The translations under genes were made by a program, and so were the position numbers. The notes under the pieces were generated by a model, which did no database searches, had not been told where the DNA came from, and worked only from the letters and a program-made list of their open reading frames with translations. Below are positions 15,970-25,582 of a stretch of 64,000 nucleotides of DNA, in pieces. Each line of letters opens with the position of its first letter. The stretch's first letter is position 1. The stretch comes from Alicyclobacillus tolerans (lineage in GTDB: Bacteria; Bacillota; Bacilli; Alicyclobacillales; Alicyclobacillaceae): assembly GCF_001447355.1 (NCBI RefSeq), contig NZ_JXBW01000001.1:1-64000 (forward strand), written 5' to 3'.

Positions 15970-16860
15970 ATGAAAGTACGCAAGGCGGTAATTCCAGCTG
16001 CCGGTTTTGGCACGCGCATGTTGCCGGCAACCAAGGCAGTGCCGAAAGAAATGCTGCCCATTTTAAATAAACCGTGCATTCAGTACATCGTGGAGGAAGC
16101 GGTGTACTCCGGGATCGAAGAGATTTTGATCATCACAGGTCGCGCAAAAAAGGCGATCGAAGACCACTTTGACCGCTCCCCTGAACTGGAACTTCATCTC
16201 GAGCAGAGCCGCAAGGCAAGTATGCTCACAGAAGTGCAAGCGATTTCTGATCTTGTCGATATTCACTACACCAGGCAGAAGACTCCGCTTGGCCTGGGAC
16301 ATGCCATCTTGTGCGCAAAATCATTCGTCGGCTCTGAACCGTTTGCCGTTTTGCTCGGCGACGACATCATTCAGTCAGACGAGCCGGTTACGCGCCAATT
16401 GCTGGCGCAATATGAGAATTCGGATAGGGCCCTGCTTGGTATTCAACCTGTGCCTACGTCTGACGTGTCCAAATACGGTATTGTTGAGCCGGCAAAGCGT
16501 ACCGCGAGTCGAGAACCCATTGCTGTCCGGCGCTTGATCGAAAAACCAAGCGAAGCAGAAGCTCCATCCAACTTGGCGGTACTAGGCCGTTACGTCCTGC
16601 CGTCCTCGATTTTCGACGCATTGGAGGAGACGCCTCTCGGCCATGGTGGCGAACTCCAACTGACGGACGCCATCCAACGCCTCGCCGCCTTGAATCTCGT
16701 CGACGCCTACCAGTTTGAAGGGGTTCGCCATGATATCGGCAACTTGGAAGGCTGGTTGAAGGCGAATCTCGCATTTGGACTGGAAGATCCCAAACTCGCC
16801 GTGTCCATGCGCAATTGGTTGGCAGACGACCGCGTGCAGAGCCGTCTCGCAAGTTTTTAA
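15970..16860 (+). CDS. galU: UTP-glucose-1-phosphate uridylyltransferase
   Basis: GalU/GtaB makes UDP-glucose from UTP and glucose-1-phosphate, for teichoic acid glycosylation, glycolipids and exopolysaccharide. Nucleotidyltransferase motifs: VIPAAGFGTRMLPATKAVPKEMLPI with the catalytic Arg and Lys, PLGLGHAILCAKSF, FAVLLGDDII (metal Asp), KYGIVEP, and GGELQLTDAIQ. ATG codons exist at 15964 and 15970; the second is better spaced from AGAGG (15956-15960) and gives 296 residues. It is divergent from the YheC/YheD gene and followed by a large inverted repeat. Confidence 0.95.
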   Translation: MKVRKAVIPAAGFGTRMLPATKAVPKEMLPILNKPCIQYIVEEAVYSGIEEILIITGRAKKAIEDHFDRSPELELHLEQSRKASMLTEVQAISDLVDIHYTRQKTPLGLGHAILCAKSFVGSEPFAVLLGDDIIQSDEPVTRQLLAQYENSDRALLGIQPVPTSDVSKYGIVEPAKRTASREPIAVRRLIEKPSEAEAPSNLAVLGRYVLPSSIFDALEETPLGHGGELQLTDAIQRLAALNLVDAYQFEGVRHDIGNLEGWLKANLAFGLEDPKLAVSMRNWLADDRVQSRLASF

Positions 16861-17180
16861 AGCGCTTTTCATCGATTCGCTGACCACAGCAAACGCGGAG
16901 GCATCAGCAGCCCGTCATAGATTTTCCGCCAATGCCTCCGCGTCAATCCGTCGTCCCCTGCAAATCCTAGACCTTTCCGTCCCTCCTCGCGGAATGTGAT
17001 AAAAGCAGTACCCTTCCCAATGAATTCACCGAGTGCTGTCGCAGTTGGGGTTACCTAACGTCACCAGGCATCCCAGCAACCTCCCCTGACTGCCCTTACA
17101 CTGGATCGATTTACATGAAGGTGAAAGCCTCCTGACGCGCGAATGGTATGTCATTCGTGTCAAAAGGGAGAGTCGACAGC
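16861..17180 (+). other. 320-base intergenic region with structured leader
   Basis: No gene seen. An 11-base perfect inverted repeat CGCGGAGGCAT (16894-16904) / ATGCCTCCGCG (16932-16942) with a 27-base loop lies just after galU and may end its transcript, although no T-run follows. About 200 bases remain before the cell-wall hydrolase gene. They include a CGAATG/CATTCG hairpin at about 17140-17157, next to the ribosome site. Genes of this type often carry a ydaO (c-di-AMP) riboswitch, but I do not find its conserved segments here. Confidence 0.4.
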
Positions 17181-18107
17181 ATGAAAAAGGGTATCATCGC
17201 AGTTGTTACAACCATCGCAACCCTTGCCGCACCTGGAATGGGCGTCGCCTTTGCCGGAACTGGCAACACGGGCTATACGGTTCAAACCGGGGATACCATG
17301 TACAAGATTGCGGTCGCCAACGATGTACCGTTGCCCGCTCTGGAGCTCGCGAATCCGCAAATTCAAAATCCGGCGTCCATCTACCCTGGAGAAGAAATTA
17401 CGCTGCCAACCCCCTACGTCGTGGCGCCAGGCGATACGCTGTACAAAATCGCCAATACACACGGTGTCTCTTTGGCCGCCCTTGAAGCTGCAAACCCGCA
17501 GATTACGAACGTAACCAACCTGCAAATTGGACAAACCGTTTTTCTGCCCATCCCGGTAAGTTACTCGACACCTTCGGCACCTGCCCCATCCGCTCCATCA
17601 GGTGCCAGTGTTAGCGCTTCCTCTGTCAGTGGGACTTCGACAGTCAGCGCGTCAAGCACAACGTCGCAGAATACAGGAGCATCGATCTCAGCAGACGCAC
17701 TGCTACGTCAAAATATCTTGAATTACGCGCAATCTTTGATTGGCATCCGGTATGCATGGGGAGGAAGCACGCCCGCGACAGGCTTTGATTGCTCGGGCTT
17801 TGTACAGTATGTATACGCCCATTTTGGGATTTCGCTGCCACGGCAATCGCATGATCAAGCCACTGTTGGAACGCCAGTCGCCCAAGCCTCTTTACAGCCA
17901 GGAGATCTATTGTTCTTTACGGATACTGATTCCTACGCAAGCCAATATGCAAACCACGTCACGCATGTCGGTATCTACATGGGGAACGGCAACATGATCG
18001 AATCGTCGTCCGCCAACAACGGCGAAGGCGTCGTCATCGTCCACAACGTGTTTGCAAACCCCTACTACACCGCCCATTACTACGGTGCACGCGACGTACT
18101 TGAATAA
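17181..18107 (+). CDS. Secreted LysM-NlpC/P60 peptidoglycan hydrolase
   Basis: A 308-residue secreted wall hydrolase. Residues 1-25 form a signal peptide ending VAFA. Two LysM modules follow (about 32-75, YTVQTGDTMYKIA; about 79-123, YVVAPGDTLYKIA), then a Ser/Ala/Thr/Pro linker (about 128-170). The NlpC/P60 domain (about 175-305) has catalytic Cys204 in GFDCSGFVQYVY and the His in HVTHVGIYMGNG. It should cleave the D-gamma-Glu-diamino acid bond in stem peptides, acting in cell separation or spore cortex remodelling. ATG at 17181 follows AAAGGGAGAG. It has a long leader (16943-17180), so it is probably regulated. Confidence 0.92.
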   Translation: MKKGIIAVVTTIATLAAPGMGVAFAGTGNTGYTVQTGDTMYKIAVANDVPLPALELANPQIQNPASIYPGEEITLPTPYVVAPGDTLYKIANTHGVSLAALEAANPQITNVTNLQIGQTVFLPIPVSYSTPSAPAPSAPSGASVSASSVSGTSTVSASSTTSQNTGASISADALLRQNILNYAQSLIGIRYAWGGSTPATGFDCSGFVQYVYAHFGISLPRQSHDQATVGTPVAQASLQPGDLLFFTDTDSYASQYANHVTHVGIYMGNGNMIESSSANNGEGVVIVHNVFANPYYTAHYYGARDVLE

Positions 18108-18121
18108 ACGGAATAAAAAAT

Positions 18122-18146
18122 CCCCCTGCCTCGCCCGGGCAGGGGG
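18122..18146 (-). terminator. Terminator between the wall hydrolase and addA
   Basis: CCCCCTGCC (18122-18130) pairs with GGCAGGGGG (18138-18146) around a 7-base loop. On the minus strand it is followed by TTTTTTATTC, so it ends the addBA transcript; the hairpin may also work for the plus-strand gene. Confidence 0.85.
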
Positions 18147-18159
18147 TTGTCACGAAAGA

Positions 18160-21100
18160 TTAATGCTCACCGCGTGCGCTTTGCAGTCGCACAAATACAG
18201 ATGACAAAACCATCGGTTGGACAGTCATGGCGCGTCCCGCCGCGACGAAATATAAATAAGCCTCAATCCCCTTTTCCCGTGCCAACGGTGAGAGCGCTGC
18301 AACATACGTCGCCACTTGTGCCTGATACTCTTGTACAAGCCGCTCCAAATCCGCCTCACTTTGCATCCTGTCTGTCTTATAGTCAATGACAATCCAGCGC
18401 TCCGCCTCTTCAAACAAGCAGTCGATGACGCCTTGTGCCACGACGGGCACGGTGTGACCATGGCCAATGTGGACGTCGATACGATGGAAAAACGGTTGCT
18501 CGCGATATACACAATCCGCTTGTCGCATCCGCAAGCCGAGATCCGAACGAAGAAATTGCACGACGTCATCCACTTGTAACGCAGCGGCGAGACGAGCATC
18601 GAGCAAGCCTGTTGCCAAAAGCCTATCCCGCTCTTTGACAACCGCCTCTGGCTCTGCGTCACATGGCCATGCACAGCGCTGCATGAATGCGTGAAACGCG
18701 GTTCCGCGCTCGCGTGGCGAGACTGTTTGTGCCCGGACAAAGGCCGGATCTTCAAGTAAAGATGTGGCAGCCCCCATGCCATGCTTACCCTGACCCGACA
18801 AAGCAGTGTGCAAACGGCGCATGTCGGTCGCCGTCACCTTCGCGTACAAGTTGGCAACGCGGCTTTCCTGCGACGGCCGAATTTGAATGGCACGTGGCCC
18901 TCTTGTGTCGGAATGCCGATTGGCGGTGAGCAAAGCTTCGACGTCGGCAATCGACATGTCGGCAAATGGCGATTCCGCATGGTTCTCTGCGACTCCCATC
19001 GTAGGCTCGTCACTACTATGAATCGCGACGGAGAACACGGCATCCCCTGCATCCAACAGATGTCCGTCCCATGTGCTAGGAGCCAAAGCGCGTAGTTCTG
19101 CGCCCGCGGGATGGCGCACCAACGCCGGAACAAGCCAATCTAGGTACGACTTCGCCGCAAAAAACCAAGCTTCGGACAACTGCGGTTCCCCCGGGGCATG
19201 CGCTTGATACGACTCGCGCACCTTTTTTTCTAATCCGTCCGCTGTTCCCACCAAGATGAGTTTTTCCTTAGCACGTGTCATAGCGACGTATAAGATGCGC
19301 GCTTCTTCCGCCAGAGTCTCGCGTTTATCCGCATAGGATGCCGCGATAGACGCGACAGTCCGCCAACGCTGACCTGTTGCCGGATCGTACATGGTGGCGC
19401 CAATGCCTGTCGTTCGCTCAAGCATCAAGGGACCTTGATGGTGCAAGTTGAACTGGCGTCCTAGGTTGAGGACAAACACGCGCGCAAACTCCAGACCCTT
19501 ACTGCGGTGCACAGTCATGACTGAGACTGCGTCGGCGTCTGCTGGCAAAGCCGAGCCAAAGTCGAGATCGGCTTCCTCCCATGCGCGCCAGGCCTCGAGG
19601 AAGCCGAACAAATCGCTCCTCTCTGTCGCTCTATGCGAGCTTGCAAGATCCAGCAGTTTATCGACGTTGGCCCGACGCACTGGGCCTCGAGTCATGCCAT
19701 CAAGATAAAGAAGATAGCCAGTCTCGTCGAGCATTTCTCGCACGAGTTCCGCCACCTGCATGCGGGTGGCAAGGGTGCGCCAGCGGAGAATCCGCTCGCA
19801 AGCCGCCAGTGCCGCATCGCGTACAGAGTTGTCCAATTCAGTGCCATCTGCAGCCTTTGAGAGTGCGTGCCAATACGATCCGCCTGTGACAACGCGCACC
19901 CTTGCCAGCATCAAATCATCCCAACCGATGAGTGGCGATTTGAGCAACGCGACCAACGACAACGAGTCAAGGGGGTTGTCAATCGCCCGTAAGGCTGCAA
20001 TTAGCCACTGAATCTCAGGTGCTCCGAAAAATCCCGTACTTGTGTCCGCATTTGCCGGTATACCGTGTCTCTGCAATGCGGCCACCACAGCGTTCAAACT
20101 CTGCTTGCCTGTGCGCAGCAAAATCGCAATATCACGATAGGCGAGAGGGCGAGCGCTTTCGTGCTTGCTGTCGTATACCATCGCTTTTTCCTGCATCCAT
20201 TGCGCGATCTGGCGCGCCACCCAGTCCGCCTCGCGTTCCAAACTTTCGAGCCTAACGGTATCCTCTTCTGCATCGTCCATGACCTCTATGTCGGATTCGT
20301 GAGGGATATCGGTGTTTAAATTTGGGGCGAAGATGTGAAACTCGACGGCCGGCTTCTCCTCTACATATGGTGGGTATGAGGCTGACGCGCGCATCTCCGC
20401 TCGCTCGGTATAGTCAAAGCCCGACGTCGCTTCTTGAAACAACTGTCGAAAGACATAGTTCACCACGGCAACGACTTCCTTGCGACTTCGATAGTTGTCG
20501 CGCAGGTCGATACAAGTGCCACCCTCACCTTGGTGGTAACGACGATATCGGTCTAGGAACAAATTGGGCTCCGCCATCCGAAATCTATAAATACTCTGCT
20601 TCACGTCACCTACGGCAAACAGGTTGTTCGCGCCGCTTGTGATCAGATCCACGAGGGCATCCTGAATCGGGCTGGTATCTTGGTATTCATCGACAAACAC
20701 GTGCCGATACTGGGCGCGTACACGCGCGAGTGCAAGGCTGTCTGAAGACGTCAAGAGGCGGTAGCTGAGATGTTCGAGATCCTGAAAATCGAGCACTTCG
20801 CGGTACGCCTTGCGCTGCTCTATTTCGGCAAGTACGGCTTTGGCGAGATCGACCAGTACGTGAATATGTGGCGCCAAGTCTGCTAGGTCTTGCTTAAGCA
20901 TGGATTCGCCACGATAGAGAACAGATGTAATGTCTTCACGGACTATGTTCTTTGCCTTTTCGGCGTATGCCCGCACGACTTCTACCTCTGGGCCGTTATA
21001 CCTTATCTGGGGCGCTCGCTTATCGAAAACGCGAAGCGTATCCGCCACGGCATCGACCGCGCATGGGGAAGTTTGTGCTATTTGCAAAGCGCTTTGCAGT

Positions 21101-21873
21101 GCGTTGATGGCATCGTTCGCCCATACGTGAAACTTAGCGAGTTCCGGTACGCTTGCGGCCTCTTGCTCTGCCATCCGCATACTGGATAATGCCTGTGCTA
21201 AGCTATCGCAAAGCCATGTTTGAAACCATACGCCAAACGCATTGTCATGGAAAGCTCCGTCGAGGAGATACATGGCTTTTGCCTGTTCGAGCCATGCCTC
21301 GGGATGGACTTGGCTGCGCGCCGTGTCACATAGATCGACTAAGGCTTGTATAATCGGTTCCCTACCGACAAGCCTTAATGCCACAAGGGCGCGCTGTACC
21401 TCATCTCCCGTTGGGCCTGCAAGAGCGGCCTCGACCACATCACGAGCCGCTTGCCGAACCATGACGCGCTGTTCGTTGGCATCGAGCAGATCAATCCCGG
21501 GGGAGATGTTCAGAAATAGCGCATTTTGCCGAATCACCTGCAGGCAAAAGCTGTGGATGGTCGAGATCTGCGCCTGCCAAAGCGTGTTGATAAGGTGCTC
21601 ATAACGGCGCGCCTGCGCCCGCTCGCCATGCTGCCCTGCCTCTTCGCGCAACTCCTCAAGCCGCTTGGCGATGCGCCCGCGCATTTCGTTGGCTGCAGCG
21701 TCCGTAAAGGTCACAACCAAAAAATTTTCCATCTCTAATCCGGGATCTTCCGCCAACAATGTCGCAATCCGCTCCGTGAGCACAGCCGTTTTGCCTGAGC
21801 CCGCGCCTGCCGAAACGATTGCGTTTTGATCCCGAAGTCCAATAGCTCGCGCTTGATCCTCAGACCATTTCAT
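18160..21873 (-). CDS. addA: ATP-dependent helicase/nuclease AddA
   Basis: The 1237-residue motor subunit of AddAB, the Firmicute counterpart of RecBCD: it unwinds and trims double-strand ends to a Chi site for RecA loading. Superfamily 1 motifs are intact: Walker A VSAGAGSGKTAVLTERI near residue 18, motif II VDEYQDTSPIQ, FAVGDVKQSIYRFR, VMTVHRSKGLEF and VAMTRAKEKLILVG. The C-terminal RecB-type nuclease domain ends with WIVIDYKTDRM, which includes the catalytic Asp and Lys. It starts five bases after the addB stop, so translation is probably coupled. Length is normal for the family. Confidence 0.97.
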   Translation of the reverse strand: MKWSEDQARAIGLRDQNAIVSAGAGSGKTAVLTERIATLLAEDPGLEMENFLVVTFTDAAANEMRGRIAKRLEELREEAGQHGERAQARRYEHLINTLWQAQISTIHSFCLQVIRQNALFLNISPGIDLLDANEQRVMVRQAARDVVEAALAGPTGDEVQRALVALRLVGREPIIQALVDLCDTARSQVHPEAWLEQAKAMYLLDGAFHDNAFGVWFQTWLCDSLAQALSSMRMAEQEAASVPELAKFHVWANDAINALQSALQIAQTSPCAVDAVADTLRVFDKRAPQIRYNGPEVEVVRAYAEKAKNIVREDITSVLYRGESMLKQDLADLAPHIHVLVDLAKAVLAEIEQRKAYREVLDFQDLEHLSYRLLTSSDSLALARVRAQYRHVFVDEYQDTSPIQDALVDLITSGANNLFAVGDVKQSIYRFRMAEPNLFLDRYRRYHQGEGGTCIDLRDNYRSRKEVVAVVNYVFRQLFQEATSGFDYTERAEMRASASYPPYVEEKPAVEFHIFAPNLNTDIPHESDIEVMDDAEEDTVRLESLEREADWVARQIAQWMQEKAMVYDSKHESARPLAYRDIAILLRTGKQSLNAVVAALQRHGIPANADTSTGFFGAPEIQWLIAALRAIDNPLDSLSLVALLKSPLIGWDDLMLARVRVVTGGSYWHALSKAADGTELDNSVRDAALAACERILRWRTLATRMQVAELVREMLDETGYLLYLDGMTRGPVRRANVDKLLDLASSHRATERSDLFGFLEAWRAWEEADLDFGSALPADADAVSVMTVHRSKGLEFARVFVLNLGRQFNLHHQGPLMLERTTGIGATMYDPATGQRWRTVASIAASYADKRETLAEEARILYVAMTRAKEKLILVGTADGLEKKVRESYQAHAPGEPQLSEAWFFAAKSYLDWLVPALVRHPAGAELRALAPSTWDGHLLDAGDAVFSVAIHSSDEPTMGVAENHAESPFADMSIADVEALLTANRHSDTRGPRAIQIRPSQESRVANLYAKVTATDMRRLHTALSGQGKHGMGAATSLLEDPAFVRAQTVSPRERGTAFHAFMQRCAWPCDAEPEAVVKERDRLLATGLLDARLAAALQVDDVVQFLRSDLGLRMRQADCVYREQPFFHRIDVHIGHGHTVPVVAQGVIDCLFEEAERWIVIDYKTDRMQSEADLERLVQEYQAQVATYVAALSPLAREKGIEAYLYFVAAGRAMTVQPMVLSSVFVRLQSARGEH

Positions 21874-21878
21874 CGGCT

Positions 21879-24800
21879 TTAAACCTCCTTTGCAGAAAGC
21901 ACGTCAGCAAATGTGCGCGTTTGCAGCACGCGGTAGGAACCATGGTGATCCGCATGTTCAAAGTGACAGACCATGCCAAAGGGGCAGTTCGTACAACCGC
22001 TGTCTGTATGCTTGATAAAGTACGGCTGCGCACCGATATCTCCAGCCATGATCCGATTCGCAGTCCGTTCGACCCACGACCAAACAAACTGCGTCACGTG
22101 CTGCCATTCTTCGTCAGACCACACCTCGGCGTCCTTCCTATATTCTCCGTTCGTTTTAAGAACGCCCGAAAACAGCGGGGTTGCCCCCCCCGCGATCAAC
22201 TGGCGATCCATTGCCTCAATGACGTCGTGACTGGCGTGCATATACCCTTTCGCTCGGTACATGCCTACCATCTTGTCGCGCGATAAGCTCTGCGGCGCGT
22301 TCTTAATGCCCTGAGACGCCAGGAGTGGCATGTAATGTACGCCTGCTGGTTTGGCCACCGATTCTTCGGATAATTGCCTGCGCACGACTTCAGCATAGGT
22401 TAACAACTGCAATTGCAACCCGTAAAACACCTTTGTGGCATCGAGTTTCGTGTTGGCATTGGACTTGTAGTCGAGTATGCGAAACCAACGCACCCCGTCT
22501 CGCTCGAATAAATCCACACGATCAATACGGCCGCGCAGTTCGACCTCTGTGCCCTCATTCGTCGTCCAGGCAAGAGGTGGCCAGGCCTCTTCGCCAAGTC
22601 CGTACGACCTTTCGAGGCCGTATGGGCGAAATGCGCTATCCTGCAATTGGCGCCAAAACGCCCGTGCCAGCCACTGCACGCCTTGCAACAGATCGGCGAT
22701 GCGCACACCGCCAACTCGTTCCGCCTGCAAACGCCTGTACTTGGCCCGCTGGATTTGCTCCTCGAATACGGCGTCTGCCACGCTAACGACTTGCTCATCC
22801 GCGTCCGCCAACGAGATGCCTGTCGCTTCGAGATCGAGCAAGCGTGCAATCAATGCTTGTGCGACGTCGTGCAAAAATGTCCCGACGTCCTGTGGGCGCA
22901 CTGCCGCAAACGACAAAGGTTCAAGCTTGAGCCCGTACTGCAAAAAGTGCCGCTCCGGACAAGCAGCAAACGTTTCAAGACGATGAACGCTCGTGCGCAA
23001 CGGTCGCCCAAACAGGTCCTCTGCGAGGTCGGGCGGAAGTTGGACGCGGTTCGGGCGATGCACCAGTCCGCGCAAACTGCCACGCAACATCTGCCCGCGT
23101 TCGACGCCTGTATCCAAAAAATAATCGAGCACATCCTGGACAGTCGGTGCCGCCAAAACCTCATTCCAAGTAACTCCCCGTCGTACATGCGCAAGCTGTT
23201 GCACGAGCATGTGCAACGCGCGATCCGGTCGCACAATGGGCACCTGTACGCCATTTGCGGGCCCGGCTCCCGGCAATTGCACATCGGTCACTGTGACGCC
23301 GAGTGCATTCGCCGCAAAACGCACATGGGCCGCCGCCTCGTGTTCCTTGACACCAGCCCTCACGGCCCAACTGACCGTCAGCAACTTACTGGCACGCGTC
23401 AGCACCTGATACGCAACACGCTGGAATACCAGATGTTGTTCGGCTTGCGTGAAGCCAAGCGGAACGCCAAAGGCGCGTGTGAACATCTCGCGCTCGTCGT
23501 CGCGCAGAATTCCCGTATCGCTCGGTCGTAGTGGCAGGTGGGTATCGTCTGCGCCAACGACAAACACGTACGGCTTCGTCCAGTGGTCTGCACGGCGGTA
23601 ATCGCAGATGAACACCTGATCGACACTGCTCGGAATGGTGGCAAGCCGCTCGCGCCTTAGCGCATCAAGCACTAGGTTTAAAACGTCGCGCTGAGGCAAG
23701 CGAACATCAGGGTAGATGCCAGCGAGATCGTCCAACAAAGCGATACATTGATTCCACGCCTGCTCCTCGATACTACCTGCGAGCACGCTCGCCTGTGCGT
23801 CACCGTTGACGACCGCCGCCGCAACCTTGGCCTTGACGTCAAAGGCCTGAAACAACTGCCAGATCGCCACCGCGAAATCCTCCAGGCGAATCGTCGGTGC
23901 GCTGCATGCGGCGACAAACGGTTGTAGCCTGGTTGCCAGTTGCATGCGGATGCGATTGGCAAACTGATCCTCACGCGTCGCCGCCATCGCGTCGTCGGTC
24001 ACCTCTTGCGCAAACGTCCACGGATGGTCCTGAAACCAAACCGCGCTGCCCGAGACGTCGTACATGCGGATATAGAGATCAAATCTGTCTCGATCTTCCG
24101 CAGAGAGTCCGCTGTACGCGCTACGAATCCAGGAGGCGACGGCCGCTGCCGACATATTCGACTGCACGAGCGCAATGGCCTTCGTCAAGAAATGGCCGAG
24201 TGGATGCTCGTCCAGAGTGGGAAAAACGTCTATGGCGTGCGCCACCCCGGCTTGCACAAAGCTTTCCGCAAGGCGTCGCCCGTAGTCGTCCAACGACGGA
24301 CAGACGACCGCAATTTCTCGCCCAAGTGCGTCCCCGCGCTCGAGCAGTAAGACAATTTCATCGACCACCGCTTGTATTTCCGTTTCCTCATCCGCTGCAC
24401 GCCAAAGTCGCACACTTTCGGTGTGACCGTCCAGGTTTTCGGGTTGTCCCGCAAGCGCTCGCTCTAATCGGAGCAACTCCGGTTTCGCAAAGCGCTTGCC
24501 AGGCGTAAACGACACCGTCTCCCAGGAGATCCCCCGCTCCTGCAAGATGGATACAAGCCTTGCTACACTATAGAGATGAGCGGGATCGCCACGCTCAGCG
24601 TCCACGCCCCCGTACTGGCGCAGCCAGTCCTGCAACCGCGGCCACTCGGCAAGGCTATCTCGCCTCTGGGCGAAAGTTACAAGATGGTCGGGCTGAACGT
24701 CGCCGAGCACGACAACCGCCCTGTCCGCTTGTTCGATCAGCGCCGTGATAAAGCGGAGTTCTTGCGGCGCAAACAAGTTGAAGCCATCGACGAACACCTG

Positions 24801-25433
24801 ACTTGCGCGCAACCAAGACACTTCGTCTGCCACATGGGCGGCATCGGTCAAGGTAAGCGCTGGATCGAACAAATCATGCTGTTGCAAAAGTTCGCGATAG
24901 CGTACATAGAGCGTGCAGACGTCGCGCAACTTGCCAAACAGCGACGCAGCGGCACGGCTGTGGTGCGGCTGATCCATCTCATCGATGCGAGCCGCCGCCG
25001 TCTCAATGGCGCCTTCAAGACCTTGCAAGTCGACCTCGTAGCGGATCATTTCGTCGAACACAGCGAGGATTTGCTCATAGAGTCCTGTCCCCGCTACCGC
25101 CCGTTTAAGCGGCCCTAGGTTGTCGCGTACGTCTTCGTAGGCGGCGCGAAGCAAAATGTTTCGACCAACCCGGTTGACCACGCGCCCACCACGCCCGGCA
25201 CTCGTGCGCACGCGCTCGGCGAGCCGCCGCAACGTGATGACCTCTGGCCGCAATGCGGAATCTATGGACGCCATCAGCATTTGTTCGGCGGCAAATGCCG
25301 TCTCGTCCGGGACAATCCACAAGAGTGGCGCACCAATGGGCCGTGCCTGTACTTCCTTGCGCATCTCTTCGATCACGCCCTGCGACCGACCACTACCAGT
25401 CGGCCCGAGCCACAATTGCACCGATTTCGCCAT
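21879..25433 (-). CDS. addB: ATP-dependent helicase/nuclease AddB
   Basis: The 1184-residue partner of AddA, carrying the second nuclease and Chi recognition. The nuclease motif is FRILDYKSNANTKL. The four cysteines of the iron-sulphur staple are present: one in FAACPERHFLQYGLK and three in CTNCPFGMVCHFE at the C terminus. The N-terminal Walker A reads GPTGSGRSQ, with Arg16 in place of the usual Lys, so ATP binding by this subunit is probably weakened; the motor is AddA, so the complex can still work. ATG at 25433 follows GGGGTGAG. It is the first gene of the addBA operon. Confidence 0.96.
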   Translation of the reverse strand: MAKSVQLWLGPTGSGRSQGVIEEMRKEVQARPIGAPLLWIVPDETAFAAEQMLMASIDSALRPEVITLRRLAERVRTSAGRGGRVVNRVGRNILLRAAYEDVRDNLGPLKRAVAGTGLYEQILAVFDEMIRYEVDLQGLEGAIETAAARIDEMDQPHHSRAAASLFGKLRDVCTLYVRYRELLQQHDLFDPALTLTDAAHVADEVSWLRASQVFVDGFNLFAPQELRFITALIEQADRAVVVLGDVQPDHLVTFAQRRDSLAEWPRLQDWLRQYGGVDAERGDPAHLYSVARLVSILQERGISWETVSFTPGKRFAKPELLRLERALAGQPENLDGHTESVRLWRAADEETEIQAVVDEIVLLLERGDALGREIAVVCPSLDDYGRRLAESFVQAGVAHAIDVFPTLDEHPLGHFLTKAIALVQSNMSAAAVASWIRSAYSGLSAEDRDRFDLYIRMYDVSGSAVWFQDHPWTFAQEVTDDAMAATREDQFANRIRMQLATRLQPFVAACSAPTIRLEDFAVAIWQLFQAFDVKAKVAAAVVNGDAQASVLAGSIEEQAWNQCIALLDDLAGIYPDVRLPQRDVLNLVLDALRRERLATIPSSVDQVFICDYRRADHWTKPYVFVVGADDTHLPLRPSDTGILRDDEREMFTRAFGVPLGFTQAEQHLVFQRVAYQVLTRASKLLTVSWAVRAGVKEHEAAAHVRFAANALGVTVTDVQLPGAGPANGVQVPIVRPDRALHMLVQQLAHVRRGVTWNEVLAAPTVQDVLDYFLDTGVERGQMLRGSLRGLVHRPNRVQLPPDLAEDLFGRPLRTSVHRLETFAACPERHFLQYGLKLEPLSFAAVRPQDVGTFLHDVAQALIARLLDLEATGISLADADEQVVSVADAVFEEQIQRAKYRRLQAERVGGVRIADLLQGVQWLARAFWRQLQDSAFRPYGLERSYGLGEEAWPPLAWTTNEGTEVELRGRIDRVDLFERDGVRWFRILDYKSNANTKLDATKVFYGLQLQLLTYAEVVRRQLSEESVAKPAGVHYMPLLASQGIKNAPQSLSRDKMVGMYRAKGYMHASHDVIEAMDRQLIAGGATPLFSGVLKTNGEYRKDAEVWSDEEWQHVTQFVWSWVERTANRIMAGDIGAQPYFIKHTDSGCTNCPFGMVCHFEHADHHGSYRVLQTRTFADVLSAKEV

Positions 25434-25582
25434 CCTCGCTCACCCCTGTTTGCATTGTGTTCTTTCTGTCCGCCATGACGACTTCGATAGCCACTTGCTA
25501 CTTCCTGCCACGGCGTTTGTCACCACCTGCCGGCCCGTTTCATATACCGTGGATAACTTGATTGAGAAGGAAGGTGACTGGC

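Noticed and set aside
16943-17180. ydaO (c-di-AMP) riboswitch before the LysM-NlpC/P60 gene
   Set aside because: The gene type and leader length suggest it, but I could not find the conserved core segments on either strand.
22647-23531. Plus-strand frame of 294 codons inside addB
   Set aside because: Antisense shadow of a strongly conserved gene; no recognisable motif.
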